Positions 1-10,498 of a stretch of DNA of 40,013 nt are shown one piece after another. The position numbers and the translations under genes are program-made. The DNA is from Scenedesmus sp. ARA3 (lineage: Eukaryota > Chlorophyta > Chlorophyceae > Sphaeropleales > Scenedesmaceae): positions 1 through 40,013 of the forward strand of contig RWJK01001388.1 of the NCBI GenBank assembly GCA_004335835.1. Reading direction: 5' to 3'. The notes beneath the pieces are model-generated. The model saw only the letters and a program-made list of their open reading frames with translations. It searched no databases and was not told the DNA's origin. The first letter of the stretch is position 1; each line of letters opens with the position of its first letter.

Positions 1-2298
1 CTGTCGCCTGCAGCAGCAGCACAACACAGCACATGCACAGTTTACTTGATTGGAGGAAAGGGAGTGTCGACGCTCATGGTAAGACCAGCAGGGCAACGCT
101 GAGGTGGCTGGTGGCCTGAAGACACATGCACCTTATATCGAAGCGCAGTATGTTGTAGATGCACACAGGTTTCAGAGGTTTAACAGCTGAAGGCCAGGCA
201 TGGCCAGCGGGGCGCCAGTGTGGTGGCCGGTGGCCTGCAGGCACATGCACGGCATATCACAGCGCAGCATGGTTTAGATGCACGGCTCAGGTTTCAAAGG
301 TGCAACAGCTCAAAGCCAGGCATGGCCAGGGGGGCGCCGGTGTGGTGGCCGGTGGCCTGCACACACATGCACGGCAGCATTGCAGCACAGCAGAAGTTGA
401 AAGTTGAAAGTTGAAAATGTCTACGCTCTGCAGCACAGCAAATACACAATCACGCTGCAGAAGCCCTCATCATCTGCATCTCCTGTCCAGGCAAACAAAC
501 GGACCGCTGCCGTGTCCCTAACATAACAATACAAGCAACACAAACATGTAGACCACTGCCGTGCCAGTAACAGACTGCCCGCACCTGCACCGTCACGATG
601 CAGAAGCCGTCATCGTCCACATCTCCTGAGCAGGCGTGGCCCCACTTGAAGTCTGGGATTGCCGGCAGCACCACCCCGGCAGTGAGCCCGATGTAGTCTG
701 CAGGTGCAAACAGCACGCCATCAGACAGCAGCGCAGCGCAAGGCAGCAGGGTTAGCAGTAGCGCCAACTTGACAGCACACACCTGCACACCCCACCACAA
801 GCACTACATGTATAACTGCCGGCCCACCTGCTTTTGTGAACTTCTTGGTGTAGCCCTCCTCCCCCATCTTGAAGTCATCCGCCAGCACAGCCCCACAGCT
901 CCCGCAAGACCCAACATCACGACAGCACTCTTCCCTCTGATCACGCACACCAACATCACCTTTTGCACTGAGGCGTGCACCTACACGTACGCCCGGCATG
1001 CTCAGACGCAGCCGCGCCTGCAATCATACCAAAGTAACAAACACCTGCACACTCACCACAAGCAAGCACTACAGCATGACTGCCGGCCCACCTGCTTTTG
1101 TGAACTTCTTGGTGTAGCCCTCCTCCCCTATCTTGAAGTCATCCGCCAGCACAGCCCCACAGCCCCCTCAGGACCCACAGCACAACAACGCTCTTTTTCC
1201 CAGTCACCCACACCCAATTGTACACCTGCATGTAGGAGGTGTGCACCATACCCGCGCCCTGCAAATTAACAGCACGCACGCATGCGCGCACACACCTGCA
1301 CACCCCACCACAAGCACTACAGTTAAGGACCTTAAAACCGCAGGCCCACCTGCTTTTGTGAACTTCTTGGTGTAGCCCTCCTCCCCCATCTTGAAGTCAT
1401 CCGCCAGCACAGCCTCCAGCGACGCTTTGCTGGGGTTCCTGCAGCACAGCCAACCCAGAACGTTGATGCTATGGGTCGATGGTAACATGATGATGAGCCA
1501 CCCCACAACGCATTCCATATGGTTGTCTTGTGGGGCAAGGCACAGGTTCACTCAAAACCTGTGTATGAGCCACCGAGGTGCAATCTTATTGTGATTCACA
1601 GCAGAAGCTCGCCACTGCGACGGCTGCAAGTGCAGCGTTCAAGACAGCAAGGGCGTCCCAGGCACCGCACTATGCCAGGCTAGCAGCAGGTGAGCAGCGG
1701 GACCGTTACAGGGGACACTCAGCGGTAAAAGAGGTTGCAAGCCGAGACAGTGCACGCATGAAAGCAGGTGAGAAGTATGCGCACAGTTCACGGTGGCTGG
1801 CGTGTTGGCGCAGCAGGCAAGTTGGTGGCTAGGGCTGTGACTGTCGCTGCTGTGGTGCTGCAGCATGGCACTGCAGTGCCCATGCTCAAATCACTAAACA
1901 TGCGCAAACGCCTGCTGCTGAGCATGCTGCTGAGGTATAGCACCAATTTATGAATTGATTAGACAAGAAGACGCTGCAGACAAGTTGCTTGTGTGCTTGA
2001 GTTCTGTACTGTCTGCTGCTTGCAAACCACCAACACCGTCCTGCAGCAGACAGGTGCGTTCTCGCCTTGATCGTGCAGCAGCTCCAGGGCAGCCTGTTGC
2101 TCACCTGTAAAGCTTGTCAATGACTTCAAGCCGCCCTTTCTTGTTGAAGTCCAGCGAGTGCTTGATCTTATCGGCCAATGAGCTTCTGGTGTGTACTGGA
2201 CAGTGCCTTTGGGGCAGCACGCGTGGTGCCAGCAGCGCTGGCGCTGGCCGATGCACCGACGCTGTGCTAATGCTGTGCTTTGACGCCAATGAAGCCAT
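1..2298 (-). CDS. Probable plastid-targeted SnoaL/NTF2-like protein, 3' end off the left edge
   Basis: Exons by splice phase: 2298-2105, 1438-1350, 697-585, and probably 7-1 as the start of a fourth exon (an acceptor ...CTGCTGCAG ends at base 8). The first 45 residues or so begin MASLASKHS and are rich in Ser, Ala, Pro, Arg and His with almost no acid, as in a chloroplast transit peptide. The mature part has a helix with LEVIDKLYR, then a segment with LADDFKMGEEGYTKKF, then DYIGLTAGVVLPAIPDFKWG and a strand ending CIVTVQ. This order (N-terminal helix, substrate-pocket helices, PDFKW strand, then a VTVQ strand) resembles SnoaL-like small cyclase/isomerase folds, and an ATG start to the next exon would fit that family's following strand. 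The family call is inference from pattern; the reaction is unknown. About 132 codons are visible. Exon 2 is followed by two decayed copies of itself. Confidence 0.6.
100..400. repeat. Tandem repeat, about 120 bp unit, 2.5 copies
   Basis: The string GGTGGCCTG recurs at 110, 229 and 351, giving periods of 119 and 122 bp. Around it the units share CACATGCAC, GGCCAGGCATGGCCAG and GGGGCGCC. The third unit is cut short near 395. It lies in the last visible intron of the minus-strand SnoaL-like gene. Divergence between units is roughly 10-20%. Confidence 0.85.
452..635 (-). repeat. Echo of the donor edge of exon 3 of the SnoaL-like gene
   Basis: Bases about 452-492 repeat the last part of exon 3 (about 593-635) with several changes: both carry a GCAGAAGCC...TCATC...CATCTCCTG core. 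The copy lies downstream of the true donor, inside intron 3. It would encode a broken version of the GDVDDDGF segment and lacks the following strand. Confidence 0.7.
783..1438 (-). repeat. Triplicated exon 2 edge plus intron, about 255 bp unit
   Basis: The block starting CCTGCACAC..CACCACAAGCA recurs at 783, 1047 and 1297 (periods 264 and 250 bp). Each copy contains a nearly perfect version of exon 2's last 70-odd bases (coding for LADDFKMGEEGYTKKFTKAG) plus its donor. Only the copy at 1350-1438 retains the 5' part of the exon and a good acceptor, so it is the working exon. The two others sit in the following intron. Confidence 0.9.
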
Positions 2299-3638
2299 TT
2301 GAATGATTCAACAGCACTCGAGCGTCTCGGAGATGGGCGTAGCCAGTAGCACTGGACACGACACGTAGTGTGTAGTCAAGGCTGATGCAGTTGAGGCATC
2401 AAAATGGTGTGCGGGTGTGGAGAAAACTGTCATTATGGGCTGCAACACAGCCACGAGAGTGTAGTTGACAACTCCGGAACAACATCCCTGGCCTGACACA
2501 TGACACCTCAGCTCAAGGTGACTCGGCGTTTTCTGATCAGCTTTTCGGCATTGAAGTTAATCTAGGCTGGTCCGAGCTAGGCAAAGTACAGCCAGCCTGA
2601 CGCCCAGCAGCTGCAGCAGTAGGTGGCCTGCTGTAACCTACTGCTGTCGATGACAGAACTTGTGGAGGTACCAGGACAGTCTCAAAAGCCATAATACGGG
2701 GTTCACAGCAAACAGGGGACTTACAAACGAAGTCCAAATACGCCCAATACAAGACAACGCTGCAGCCGTGAACATCTTTGTATGCTGGCTCTGCAGGCTG
2801 CAGTAGCTGCAACCACTCTAGCGAGGTAATGCCTTCAAGCTCGACTCATGTGCATCCTGCATCCTGATGCCTTCAAGCTTGCCTTAAGGCAGCCAGTTGC
2901 TTGCACAAGTAGATGTCGGATAGCACAGTAAGCACGAAGGCTGGAATCAGCAGCAATGTGTGTCATGTGCATCCTGCTCAGCAAAAGGATGCATTAACAA
3001 CAGAGAAAGGTCGTAGTTGAGCCGCTGCACAGCAGTGCTTGGCGTGCTAAGTCTGGCAGGCACAGCTTGGTGCATCACGACGACATCGAGGCACACACCA
3101 CGCGTACATCGCTGCACTGCCTGCACACAAAACACACCCGCATTCACAGGGGCCTGTTGTGCTGCAGCTGCAGTACCACAGTGCACCCCATGCACTGCAC
3201 ATCGCATGCAGCATGTGCGCCAGCAGCTGCTACTTCCAAACACAGGTGCGGCTCAATGAGGGCCCCAGCCGCACAGCAGGAACGCCACACACCAATCTTG
3301 ACTGCTGCTCTGCTCGACTGCTAATGCTTGCACTCTCAAGCGTACGCGAGCTCCCCAAGGAACAGCATGCTGCTAACACATACACAATCGCCCAGAGCCC
3401 ATGCAGCGTACGCCCAGCCGCTCAAGCGTACGCAAGCACCCCAAGGAACAGCGGCGCGGGAACCGCTCACCCACACGCACTCGGCCGAGGAGCAGCGTAC
3501 GCTCAGCCGCTCACGCACACGCAATCGGCCAAAGCCCACGCAGCGTACGCTCAGCAGTTAAGCATACGCGAGCTCCCCGGGGAACAGCGTGCGCTAAAGC
3601 AGCCAGCTCTCCGAGTTTCCACACCGCTGCTGCGCTGC
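2299..3638. other. Gene-free stretch between the SnoaL-like gene and the U5-40K gene
   Basis: No convincing exon was found. It should hold the promoter of the SnoaL-like gene (minus strand, start at 2298) and the 3' region of the U5-40K gene. ATGCCTTCAAGCT occurs twice (near 2829 and 2867). The part above 3338 is filled with copies of the U5-40K stop-codon region described separately. Confidence 0.6.
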
Positions 3639-3672
3639 TCAAGCGTCCGCGAGCTCCCCAAGGAACAGCGTG
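3338..3672 (-). repeat. Copies of the last coding exon end downstream of the U5-40K stop
   Basis: The end of the U5-40K reading frame (3640-3672 on the plus strand, CGCGAGCTCCCCAAGGAACA) recurs at about 3338-3375, 3421-3455 and 3562-3600 with changes. The copies lie beyond the stop codon, interspersed with GTACGCTCAGC and CACACGCA motifs. They look like remnants of tandem duplications that included the stop codon and 3' UTR. Confidence 0.85.
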
Positions 3673-5101
3673 CGGTCGTTGCTGCATGAGCCCACGATGG
3701 GCTCCTTGGGGTGGAACACAACCTCGTTCACGCTGCCCTTGTGGCCTGGCAGCGCATACTGCACCTCGCCAGACACTGCGGGGCGGAACAGGCAGCAAAA
3801 GCAGGCACGATGCATGCGTCAGCGCAGTGAGTGCAGGTGGTCAGGGCGACAACTGAGCGTGAGCGCTGCCCTTGTGGCCTGGCAGCGCATACTGCACCTC
3901 GCCAGAGTCTGCGAGGCGACACAGACAGCAGCAGGTGCTGCTGGCGCATGTCCAATTGCTGGGCCGTGGCTTAGTGGGTGTGTGTGCGCCACGCGACACC
4001 AGCTGCTGCATGCCTGCCGACATATTTGCTGCATGCATTGTGGAACCTGCTGCTGCATGCATTATGGCATCTGCTGCTGCATGCACCATCCTCTACTCCC
4101 TGCTTCTGCTTGGGAGTACTAATCCTGATTACTAATCCCAATTAGTAACAAGGTCGTCGCCCACCTGGGTCCCACACATACACCACGCGGTCTGCACTGC
4201 CTGCTGCCACCCTGCTGCCGTCTGGCGACCAGTCGCAGCGCAGCAGCCCCTGCTCAAAGCTGTGCTGGTGGCCGTGCAGCACCTTCTCACACCTGCAGCA
4301 GGCGACAGCGCATGATGCAGGCTGTGTGATGCAGGCTGTGTGTGATGCGACTGCGCCAAGCAGATTGCCTCTCAATGTCCCTTCTGTTCAGCGCCTAGCC
4401 ACTACTCAAAGAGACAAGCTGTCAGCCCGCACAGACGCGCGCAGAAAGCTGATGGCAACAGGCAACAGCCCCCCTTTGCATGACAGCAGCAGCAGCAGCT
4501 GCGCTGCAGTGAGATCATACTGTATAACAAATATCTGCCTTACTCCGCCCAGCGCGCACCTGTTTGCTGGTGCGTACGGCCGCATGTCCCAAATCCGCAG
4601 CGTGTTATCCATGCTGTTGCTGAGCAGGTGGTTGCCCTCAGGGCTAACCCGCAGCCCTGTGATGGTGTCTGCATGCCCCTGCAGCGTGAGTCCTGCTGCT
4701 CCCTTGCGCAGCTCCCAGGCTGTGATATTGTTGTCCAGACCAGCACTATACACCTGGTCGCCGGCTGCCGAGAATGCGACTGCGCAGACGGGGGCCGGCG
4801 CCTCTATGGTCTGTATGCTGCGCTTCGACCGCATGTCCCACACCTGGCGGTTTGTACACGGTTGCAGGCAGGGTCAGGCATGAAGATAGACACACAGTTG
4901 TGAGCAGATGTACATGGCAGTGCCTGCAACAACATGCCTCTGCACCCCTTGAGCACCGAGCCACAGGCCAGCCCCGCCAACAGCCGATTCACCTCATGGT
5001 GTGGTCTGCGCTGTACTGCATGCACCCTGCTGCTGCTGCACACATATGTCTGTTGGCACTTCCACGGTGCATCTGCTGCTCCTGCTGTGCTGAACAATAG
5101 A

Positions 5102-5133
<32 letters not shown>

Positions 5134-6241
5134 ACTGTTGTTGCTGTCACCGCTGCCAGCGCACCTTGACTCTGCTGTCGTCGCCGCCAGACACAAACAG
5201 CGGCGGCCCGCGCTGCAGCGGGCAGCAGCTGTTCACTATCGCTGTGTGCTCCGACAGCCGCTTCACCTGCAACACAGCAGCAAAAGTGAGCCCAGTGCTG
5301 GCAACATCAGTCGTTTGACATCATGCAACGCACAGCACCGCAGGATACAATATAAACAGGCGCCAGGACAACAGCACATCTGCAGCGTGCGGCAAGCGCG
5401 TCCAAACTAATGCACTGCGCTTCCGCCCACCTGCACGCCCGCCTCTGTGTCCCAGCAGCGCACACTCTTGTCTGCTGAGCACGACAGCAACGTCTCGCCA
5501 TTGCTGAACCAGTGCACCTCCAGCACTGCGTTCTTGTGCCCGCGTAGCATCATGAAGTTCTCGCACTCGTCATACATGCGCCACAGCAGCAGCGTGCGGT
5601 CTGCTGAGGCTGACGCTAGGGTTTGGCCGTCGGGGCTAAACCGCATGCCGAGCACCTCGCCCCCGTGGCCCACCAGCTGCATGATGGGTGCCAGCAGGTT
5701 GGAGGTGCGGCGGATGCCCTGCAGGAAAAGATTTTTGAAGTCAGCGGAGAAACAGGCAACGCAGAACGGGGCAGGCGGATTTGAGGGTGCCTGGGTATGT
5801 GGGGGATGTAGCTGCTGTAGCTGTTGCACGGATGCAGCTGCAGTGTTGTGTTGTTTTGCTGTGCCAGAGACGTGCAGCGCAAAGCACGCGCACGCTGCAC
5901 CCACAGTCACAGAAATGCTCAGCAGCAGTGGCAGCCATAGTGACAGATGATCTGCTGCTGCGTTGTAGTTGTAACTTCAGCAGCTGTTGCTGCGGCTGAC
6001 AGGCTGTGGCACTGCATATATCTGCAATGGCTGCCGCAGCAACAGTAGGATCCCCTTTCTGCTTGCTCCTGAACCCAGCTTAGCTCAAAGCATCTATGCA
6101 CAGGCCAGCATCTCTGCTCACATCTTTTGTCACTGATCCAATCATTAGCTGCTGATCATCCGTTCTTTGTCTCTTCACTAAAGCTTGGCTGTTCTGCAGG
6201 TGGTCTGGCGAGTGAGGCCTCCGCTGCCCCACTGCAGCCAT
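3639..6241 (-). CDS. SNRNP40: U5 small nuclear ribonucleoprotein 40 kDa WD40 protein
   Basis: Component of the U5 snRNP of the spliceosome, where the human orthologue binds PRP8; it acts in the nucleus. Exons: 6241-6122, 5718-5431, 5266-5165, 4843-4560, 4292-4165, 3775-3639 (TGA 3641-3639), giving 352 aa against about 357 in human. A short basic N-terminus (residues 1-40, with LVKRQR) precedes a seven-bladed WD40 propeller. Recognisable blades: GHGGEVLGMRFSPDG, LRGHKNAVLEVHW...CWDTEAG, EHTAIVNSC...VWDMRSKR, GHADTITGL...RIWDMRPYAP, LLRCDWSPDG...GSADRVVYVWD and LPGHKGSVNEVVFHP...LFLGEL. The phrases NSMDNTLRIWDMRP and GSADRVVYVWD are typical of this orthologue rather than of WD40 proteins in general. 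The start was chosen because the next exon joins in phase and the N-terminal length fits. Both ends of the last exon have echo copies nearby. Confidence 0.93.
3727..3915 (-). repeat. Echo of the acceptor edge of the last U5-40K exon
   Basis: Plus-strand bases 3737-3773 and 3868-3908 share the string CCTTGTGGCCTGGCAGCGCA and continue ACTGCACCTCGCCAGA in both. The copy at about 3861-3915 lies in intron 5 just before the true acceptor (exon start 3775). It reads QYALPGHKG in the same frame and then diverges. Confidence 0.9.
5104..5133. repeat. (CTG)10 microsatellite in U5-40K intron 3
   Basis: Ten uninterrupted CTG units lie on the plus strand, which is CAG on the transcribed sense. It sits about 30 bp beyond the donor of exon 3 and does not enter any coding exon. 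Confidence 0.95.
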
Positions 6242-6730
6242 CTTGAAGGTGCAGGGAGCTCTTACAACTGATAAGTAGTCTACTTCAATAAACGTCACCG
6301 CTCGACTTTGATGAAGAGGACAACAAGCACTAGAATGGGGTGCTGTTTATGATGTTCCCGCGGCCACTGCTAACACAAAACCATTGGAGAGATCAAACAT
6401 GTTTGCAATCGGAAAATCTGGAATGAGTGGGCGGTGACTTGGAGTCCCACCACCTGCCAGTGTTCTGGCACTTGAGCGTTTGAGAGCTCGCTCAAATTTC
6501 CCCCTTGTACCCTTCTGAGTATGTCATCCGCTTCAGCGTATAACTCGCTTATGTTAGAGAAGCTGCAGTTTCAGAGAAGAGGCTTTTACTCAGCAAGTAG
6601 AACGTAGCCTGTGCCTCGCTGACTACTTTGTTCTGAGCTATTTGTGGCGACTGAGCTCAACTATAGATCAAACTGGCGTATCAGCGCTGCGACACGCCAC
6701 AGTCAGCACCAGCTGGACTCGAGCAGTAGC
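6242..6730. promoter_or_regulatory. Divergent promoter region shared by U5-40K and the PAQR gene
   Basis: 489 bp separate the ATG of the minus-strand U5-40K gene from the ATG of the plus-strand PAQR gene. It must hold both 5' UTRs and promoters. It is free of CAG runs, unlike the neighbouring introns. A 7 bp inverted repeat TTGAGCG/CGCTCAA (6472-6478 and 6489-6495) lies near the middle. I cannot assign a TATA box or transcription start. Confidence 0.55.
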
Positions 6731-8372
6731 ATGTCTGCAACAGAGCTTGTACCGAAGTTCGAAAAGTATAGAACAGAATTGACAAAAGATGAAGCTCCAG
6801 CATACGTCACGTACCCCTACGTGCTCAGGTGAGCGAGGGGCAGTTAGGAGAAGAGTCGGGTCCAAAGCAGGAAGGTGCTGGGCTGGCCATAGCTCATTGT
6901 CAAGCATGCCTGTTGGCGTCTTGAGAGAGAGGATTGTGTCCAAATGGGAACAAACAGTAGGCGGCCTGATGCCTGTATTGTTGCTTTGATCCTGGTCCAG
7001 GCTACAGGTCAACCAAACAGCAGCAGGTTGCAGACAGCACAGCATACCATCCAGCAGCACAATGGAAAGCCTTTGTGTTTGCGTAAGCACTACTCAATTT
7101 GTTATTCTCAACACTGCATAACAGTTCGCAGTTAGCACAACCAGCAGCCACCTCAGACTGCTGGCGCTGCTGGCCAGTTCCTTCGACACATGCACCACTG
7201 CTTGCGACACCTTGTGTGCACCGCTTGCAGGGGCTATCGCTGCGGTGGTGACTACAAACGCTGCACAGCTGCTCTGTTTGAGCTGCACACTGAGACATTC
7301 AACGCCTGGACGATGATTGCCGGCGGCGTTGTCAGCAGTGCGATGCTGGCCTGGGTCATTGTGGCAACACATGGCTCTGCGCTGGCAGTGGTGCCCTTCC
7401 TGGCCCTTACAGCGGCAGTGCTGATACACATGCCCTTCAGTGTGTGCTTTCACCTGTTCAGGGGCATCAACGTTGATGTGTACAACCTGTGGCGGCGCCT
7501 GGACCAGGTGTGCACACAGCACAGCTTGATCTGTGGTTGCACGCACTGGTTGCAGGCATGCAGGGCGCTGACATGTAGCCGGATTTGCTGTTTGCTGGGG
7601 CCACTGCATGTGCGGCATGTGATGTTAGGGCGGCGCCTGCTGCACAGGCATGCTGGCAACACCACCTGTCTGCCATCGTCTCCCATGTGTGTTGCACAGC
7701 ACTCAAATCCACTTGTGTCCTGCCCCTGCGTCAAATGCTGCTGCTTCCTGCTGCCAGGCGTTCATCTTCCTGGTTTCCATCCTCATCGCTTTTGCGCTGT
7801 CATGGCACGTGTACTCCAGCTGGATTGGCGTCGCCGTCAACACCGGATGTGCAGCGCTAGTGGCAGGCATGGGCGTGCGGGAGATTGTGACCCTGCAGCC
7901 GCACTTCCAGCGGCACCGTGGGCAGATGGTGGTGTTTGTGGGCACCATTGTGCTGGCTTACTGGTGAGCGGGAGGCACACTAAGCGCTGACGTCACAAGC
8001 TTGTGCTTTGTTGCATGTGCTGGTGTTGGCTGGTAAACAACAGTTTGTCAGTTGGCGCTGTCAGCAGTGCATCTGACGGCTGCTTGCTGCTGCTGTTACA
8101 TACGCAGGTTCCCCATGGCATACCAGGCGGGCAAGGAGCTTGCACAGCTGCAGCCAACGCCAGCAACGTGGCTAGCCATTGGCACGTTTGTGTCGCTGCA
8201 GCTTGGCGGCTGGGTGTTTGCAGCAGGCTTTCCTGAGAAGCACTTCCCTGGCGTGTTTGACTATGCCTTCTTTTCTCACCAGCTGATGCACGTGTTCGCA
8301 GCAATTGCGCATGTGCTGGAGTACCTGTTTGTGTGGGAGCTGCACAAGCAGAGCATGCTGCAGACAGCATGA
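6731..8372 (+). CDS. PAQR / haemolysin III family seven-helix membrane protein
   Basis: Exons 6731-6828, 7231-7507, 7758-7963, 8108-8372 give 281 aa, the normal size for the family. Members are integral membrane proteins with a bound zinc, acting as receptors or ceramidase-like hydrolases. Seen: N-terminal tail with KDEAPAYVTYPYVL; segment ELHTETFNAWTM (motif A, normally E-x2-3-N-x3-H); S103-x3-H107 in FSVCFH (motif B); D124 in RRLDQ; H251-x3-H255 in SHQLMHV (motif C). Hydrophobic stretches fit seven helices. The zinc-binding Asp and three His are therefore present, but the His ending motif A is Met61. The gene shares a promoter region with U5-40K and has no exon-edge echoes that I could see. 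Whether it is a receptor or an enzyme cannot be told from sequence alone. Confidence 0.88.
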
Positions 8373-8385
8373 GCTTGGGCATTCT

Positions 8386-8536
8386 CCTGCAAGCAGGTTC
8401 GGCGAGTTTCCTGCAAGCATGTTCCGCATGTTCCTGCAAGCAGGTGTTGCAGGCAGCTTTCCCGCAACAGAGCGTCCTGTATTTTATTTTCAGCACACGT
8501 TTTTTTTGGGTTACAAGTAGATTTCCTGCAAGCAGG
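8386..8536. repeat. Four copies of the self-complementary word CCTGCAAGCAGG just past the PAQR stop
   Basis: CCTGCAAGCAGG occurs at 8386-8397, 8433-8444 and 8525-8536, with one variant (CCTGCAAGCATG) at 8410-8421. Each full copy can form a 5 bp stem with a 2-base loop. They start 14 bp after the stop codon, so they are probably transcribed in the 3' UTR. Confidence 0.75.
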
Positions 8537-10451
8537 TGCAGCAGAGCCAGCGAGTCCGATGGCAGCAGCGCTGGCGGCAGCAGCGACAGCAGCTGGCATC
8601 GCAATGGCTTGTTGTACCTTGGCGCCTATGGGGTGCGGAAGGGGTTTTGTGAGGGGCTGTGCAGCAAGCGAGGGGCTGTGCAGCAAACGACAGCAGGACT
8701 GTGATCAATCTGTGTGGTGATGTGATGAGTGAGATGTGGCAGGCTCGGCTGCCTGTGTGCAGTTGCGCCTGCCTGTGTGCATGGTCGATGCTCAGCAACA
8801 GGGACTTTTGTACTGTGACCTGCATGTGTTTTGCAAGCAGTGTGAGCATGTGATGAGGTCTGTTTATGGATGACAGCACAGCAATACCTCATCTTCTGTT
8901 GTCATTATTCAGGCAGTGGCAGTGTCAGCAAGAGTCTGGGATGCATGTCAACATCATCTGGTTTGTGTGGGATTCAGCGTAGTTTCGGCAGCGCCTGTGC
9001 AAACAGGCAGGCCTGCTTGGGAGTGCCGGAGTGGGTGCCAGGTGCAGCAGCCGCTGCGCTGCAAACAATGGCAAGTCAGGCAAGTGATGATGAGCATGGG
9101 CTGTGAGCTCACCTTACCTCTTGGACTGAAAAAACCTCTTGAGGTATGCTGTGATGTGATGCTTTCCCATGTGATGAGCAGCGCGGCTGCGCTGCGCTGC
9201 TGTAGAGCTGGCAACGCTTGTGTGAATTGTATGTGTGACAGTATGGTGTCAGCTTCTGCATGCTGCTCTTGCAGGACAAGGCAGCAAGCACCCTTTTTTG
9301 TGGTGTGTGTTGTTAGCACACTGGTTTAGTACACAATACCCTTGCAGCTTGCGAGGTTCACTGAGGTTCATTCTTGCGAGATGCATCCTCTTGCAGCGGT
9401 TCATGTGTCCAGCACACAGGTGTCAAGCTTAGTTATGCAAACACTGTGACCAAGCATGCGGCATTGCATAGCTTGTGTATCTAGTGTATGTGTCTCTCTG
9501 CAGCGGCTTGGATCTGTATCTTTCTACTTTGCAGGTGATCATGCGGCATCTTGCATGCATGAGAGGAGGCAGCGCAGCAGCATTGCTTTCATGCCAATAT
9601 ATAGCGGCCCCGTGGCCTAGTATCATGCAGTGTCACATGCTGAGATGGCATTTGGCAGGCGTGTGCCTGCTGGTTCGATTGCAGGGCTCGTAAGGCAGGT
9701 GTGCAGGGGGCTGGGCTTTTACGCAGGGCTCTCGCTTGTACATCCATGCAATGTGTGTGTGAGTGTGTCTGCGAGGCAGACAGTGGCAAGGTGCGTGTGC
9801 AGAAGCAGTGCAGGCTGCTGCTCAGTACGCCGGAGCGGGCGTAAACATTCACGCCCGTGCGCAGCTATGCAATACCATGGTCTTTCGGGATCTTGGAGCC
9901 GTATACATTCGTCCTTTTACATTCAGCGCTTCCTTGCTGCCAAATGATATGCCGGCAGGAAGGGGCCAGCATCTGCAAGCGTCTGTTTGGGCTCAGCCTT
10001 GGCAAGGCTTGCAGAGCGGCGCCGTGCGAAGCAGGCATTGCTTTGCGTGGCTTCTGGGCTGGTTGGCGATGCACGACCATTGGTTTTAGTTGTGCATCTA
10101 TCTATATGAATTCTGTGCATTGTGTGCAGGTCCCTCTGGTTTGCCTGCTTAGATGCTGATGTGGTGACGGGTGCATGCGTCGGCTGCGTGCCGCAGGTGC
10201 GGCTGCCTGTCACTGAGTGGCGTACGCTTCCTTTGCAATTCACGGCCGCATCACCAGATGGTGTTGTGCTGCAGCTTGCAGCATACATCAGTATGTGCAC
10301 GGCCGGGTGGCAAGGGTTATTCGCTGGCATATGAACGTGCAGGCTGTGTGTGTTCTGCCGGGCTGAACACCAGCATGACATGTAAAGGAATAGTTATGCA
10401 CCTATACCAGTTATGCACCTATGACATTAGGGATCTTCAAGCAATTCTGGC

Positions 10452-10498
10452 CCAGGTGGCCCCTGGCCCAGGGGTTGAGTCAACCAGGGGTCACCTGG
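10452..10498. repeat. Fold-back element with 15 bp arms
   Basis: Left arm 10452-10466 (CCAGGTGGCCCCTGG) and right arm 10484-10498 (CCAGGGGTCACCTGG) are inverted copies matching at 14 of 15 positions. Two smaller perfect palindromes lie within: CCCCTGG-C-CCAGGGG and GGTTGA-G-TCAACC. No flanking target-site duplication is obvious. Confidence 0.8.

Noticed and set aside
783..1438. CRISPR-like regular repeats
   Set aside because: The units are long, contain exon sequence and lie in a eukaryotic intron. There are no short identical repeats with unique spacers and no cas genes.
3159..3856. Overlapping plus-strand frames (176 and 151 residues) with RELPKEQ-type repeats
   Set aside because: They are antisense to the U5-40K last exon and its downstream copies; the protein repeats are by-products of the DNA repeats.
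9672..9682. tRNA B-box-like word GGTTCGATTGC
   Set aside because: No matching A box or cloverleaf stems could be drawn around it.
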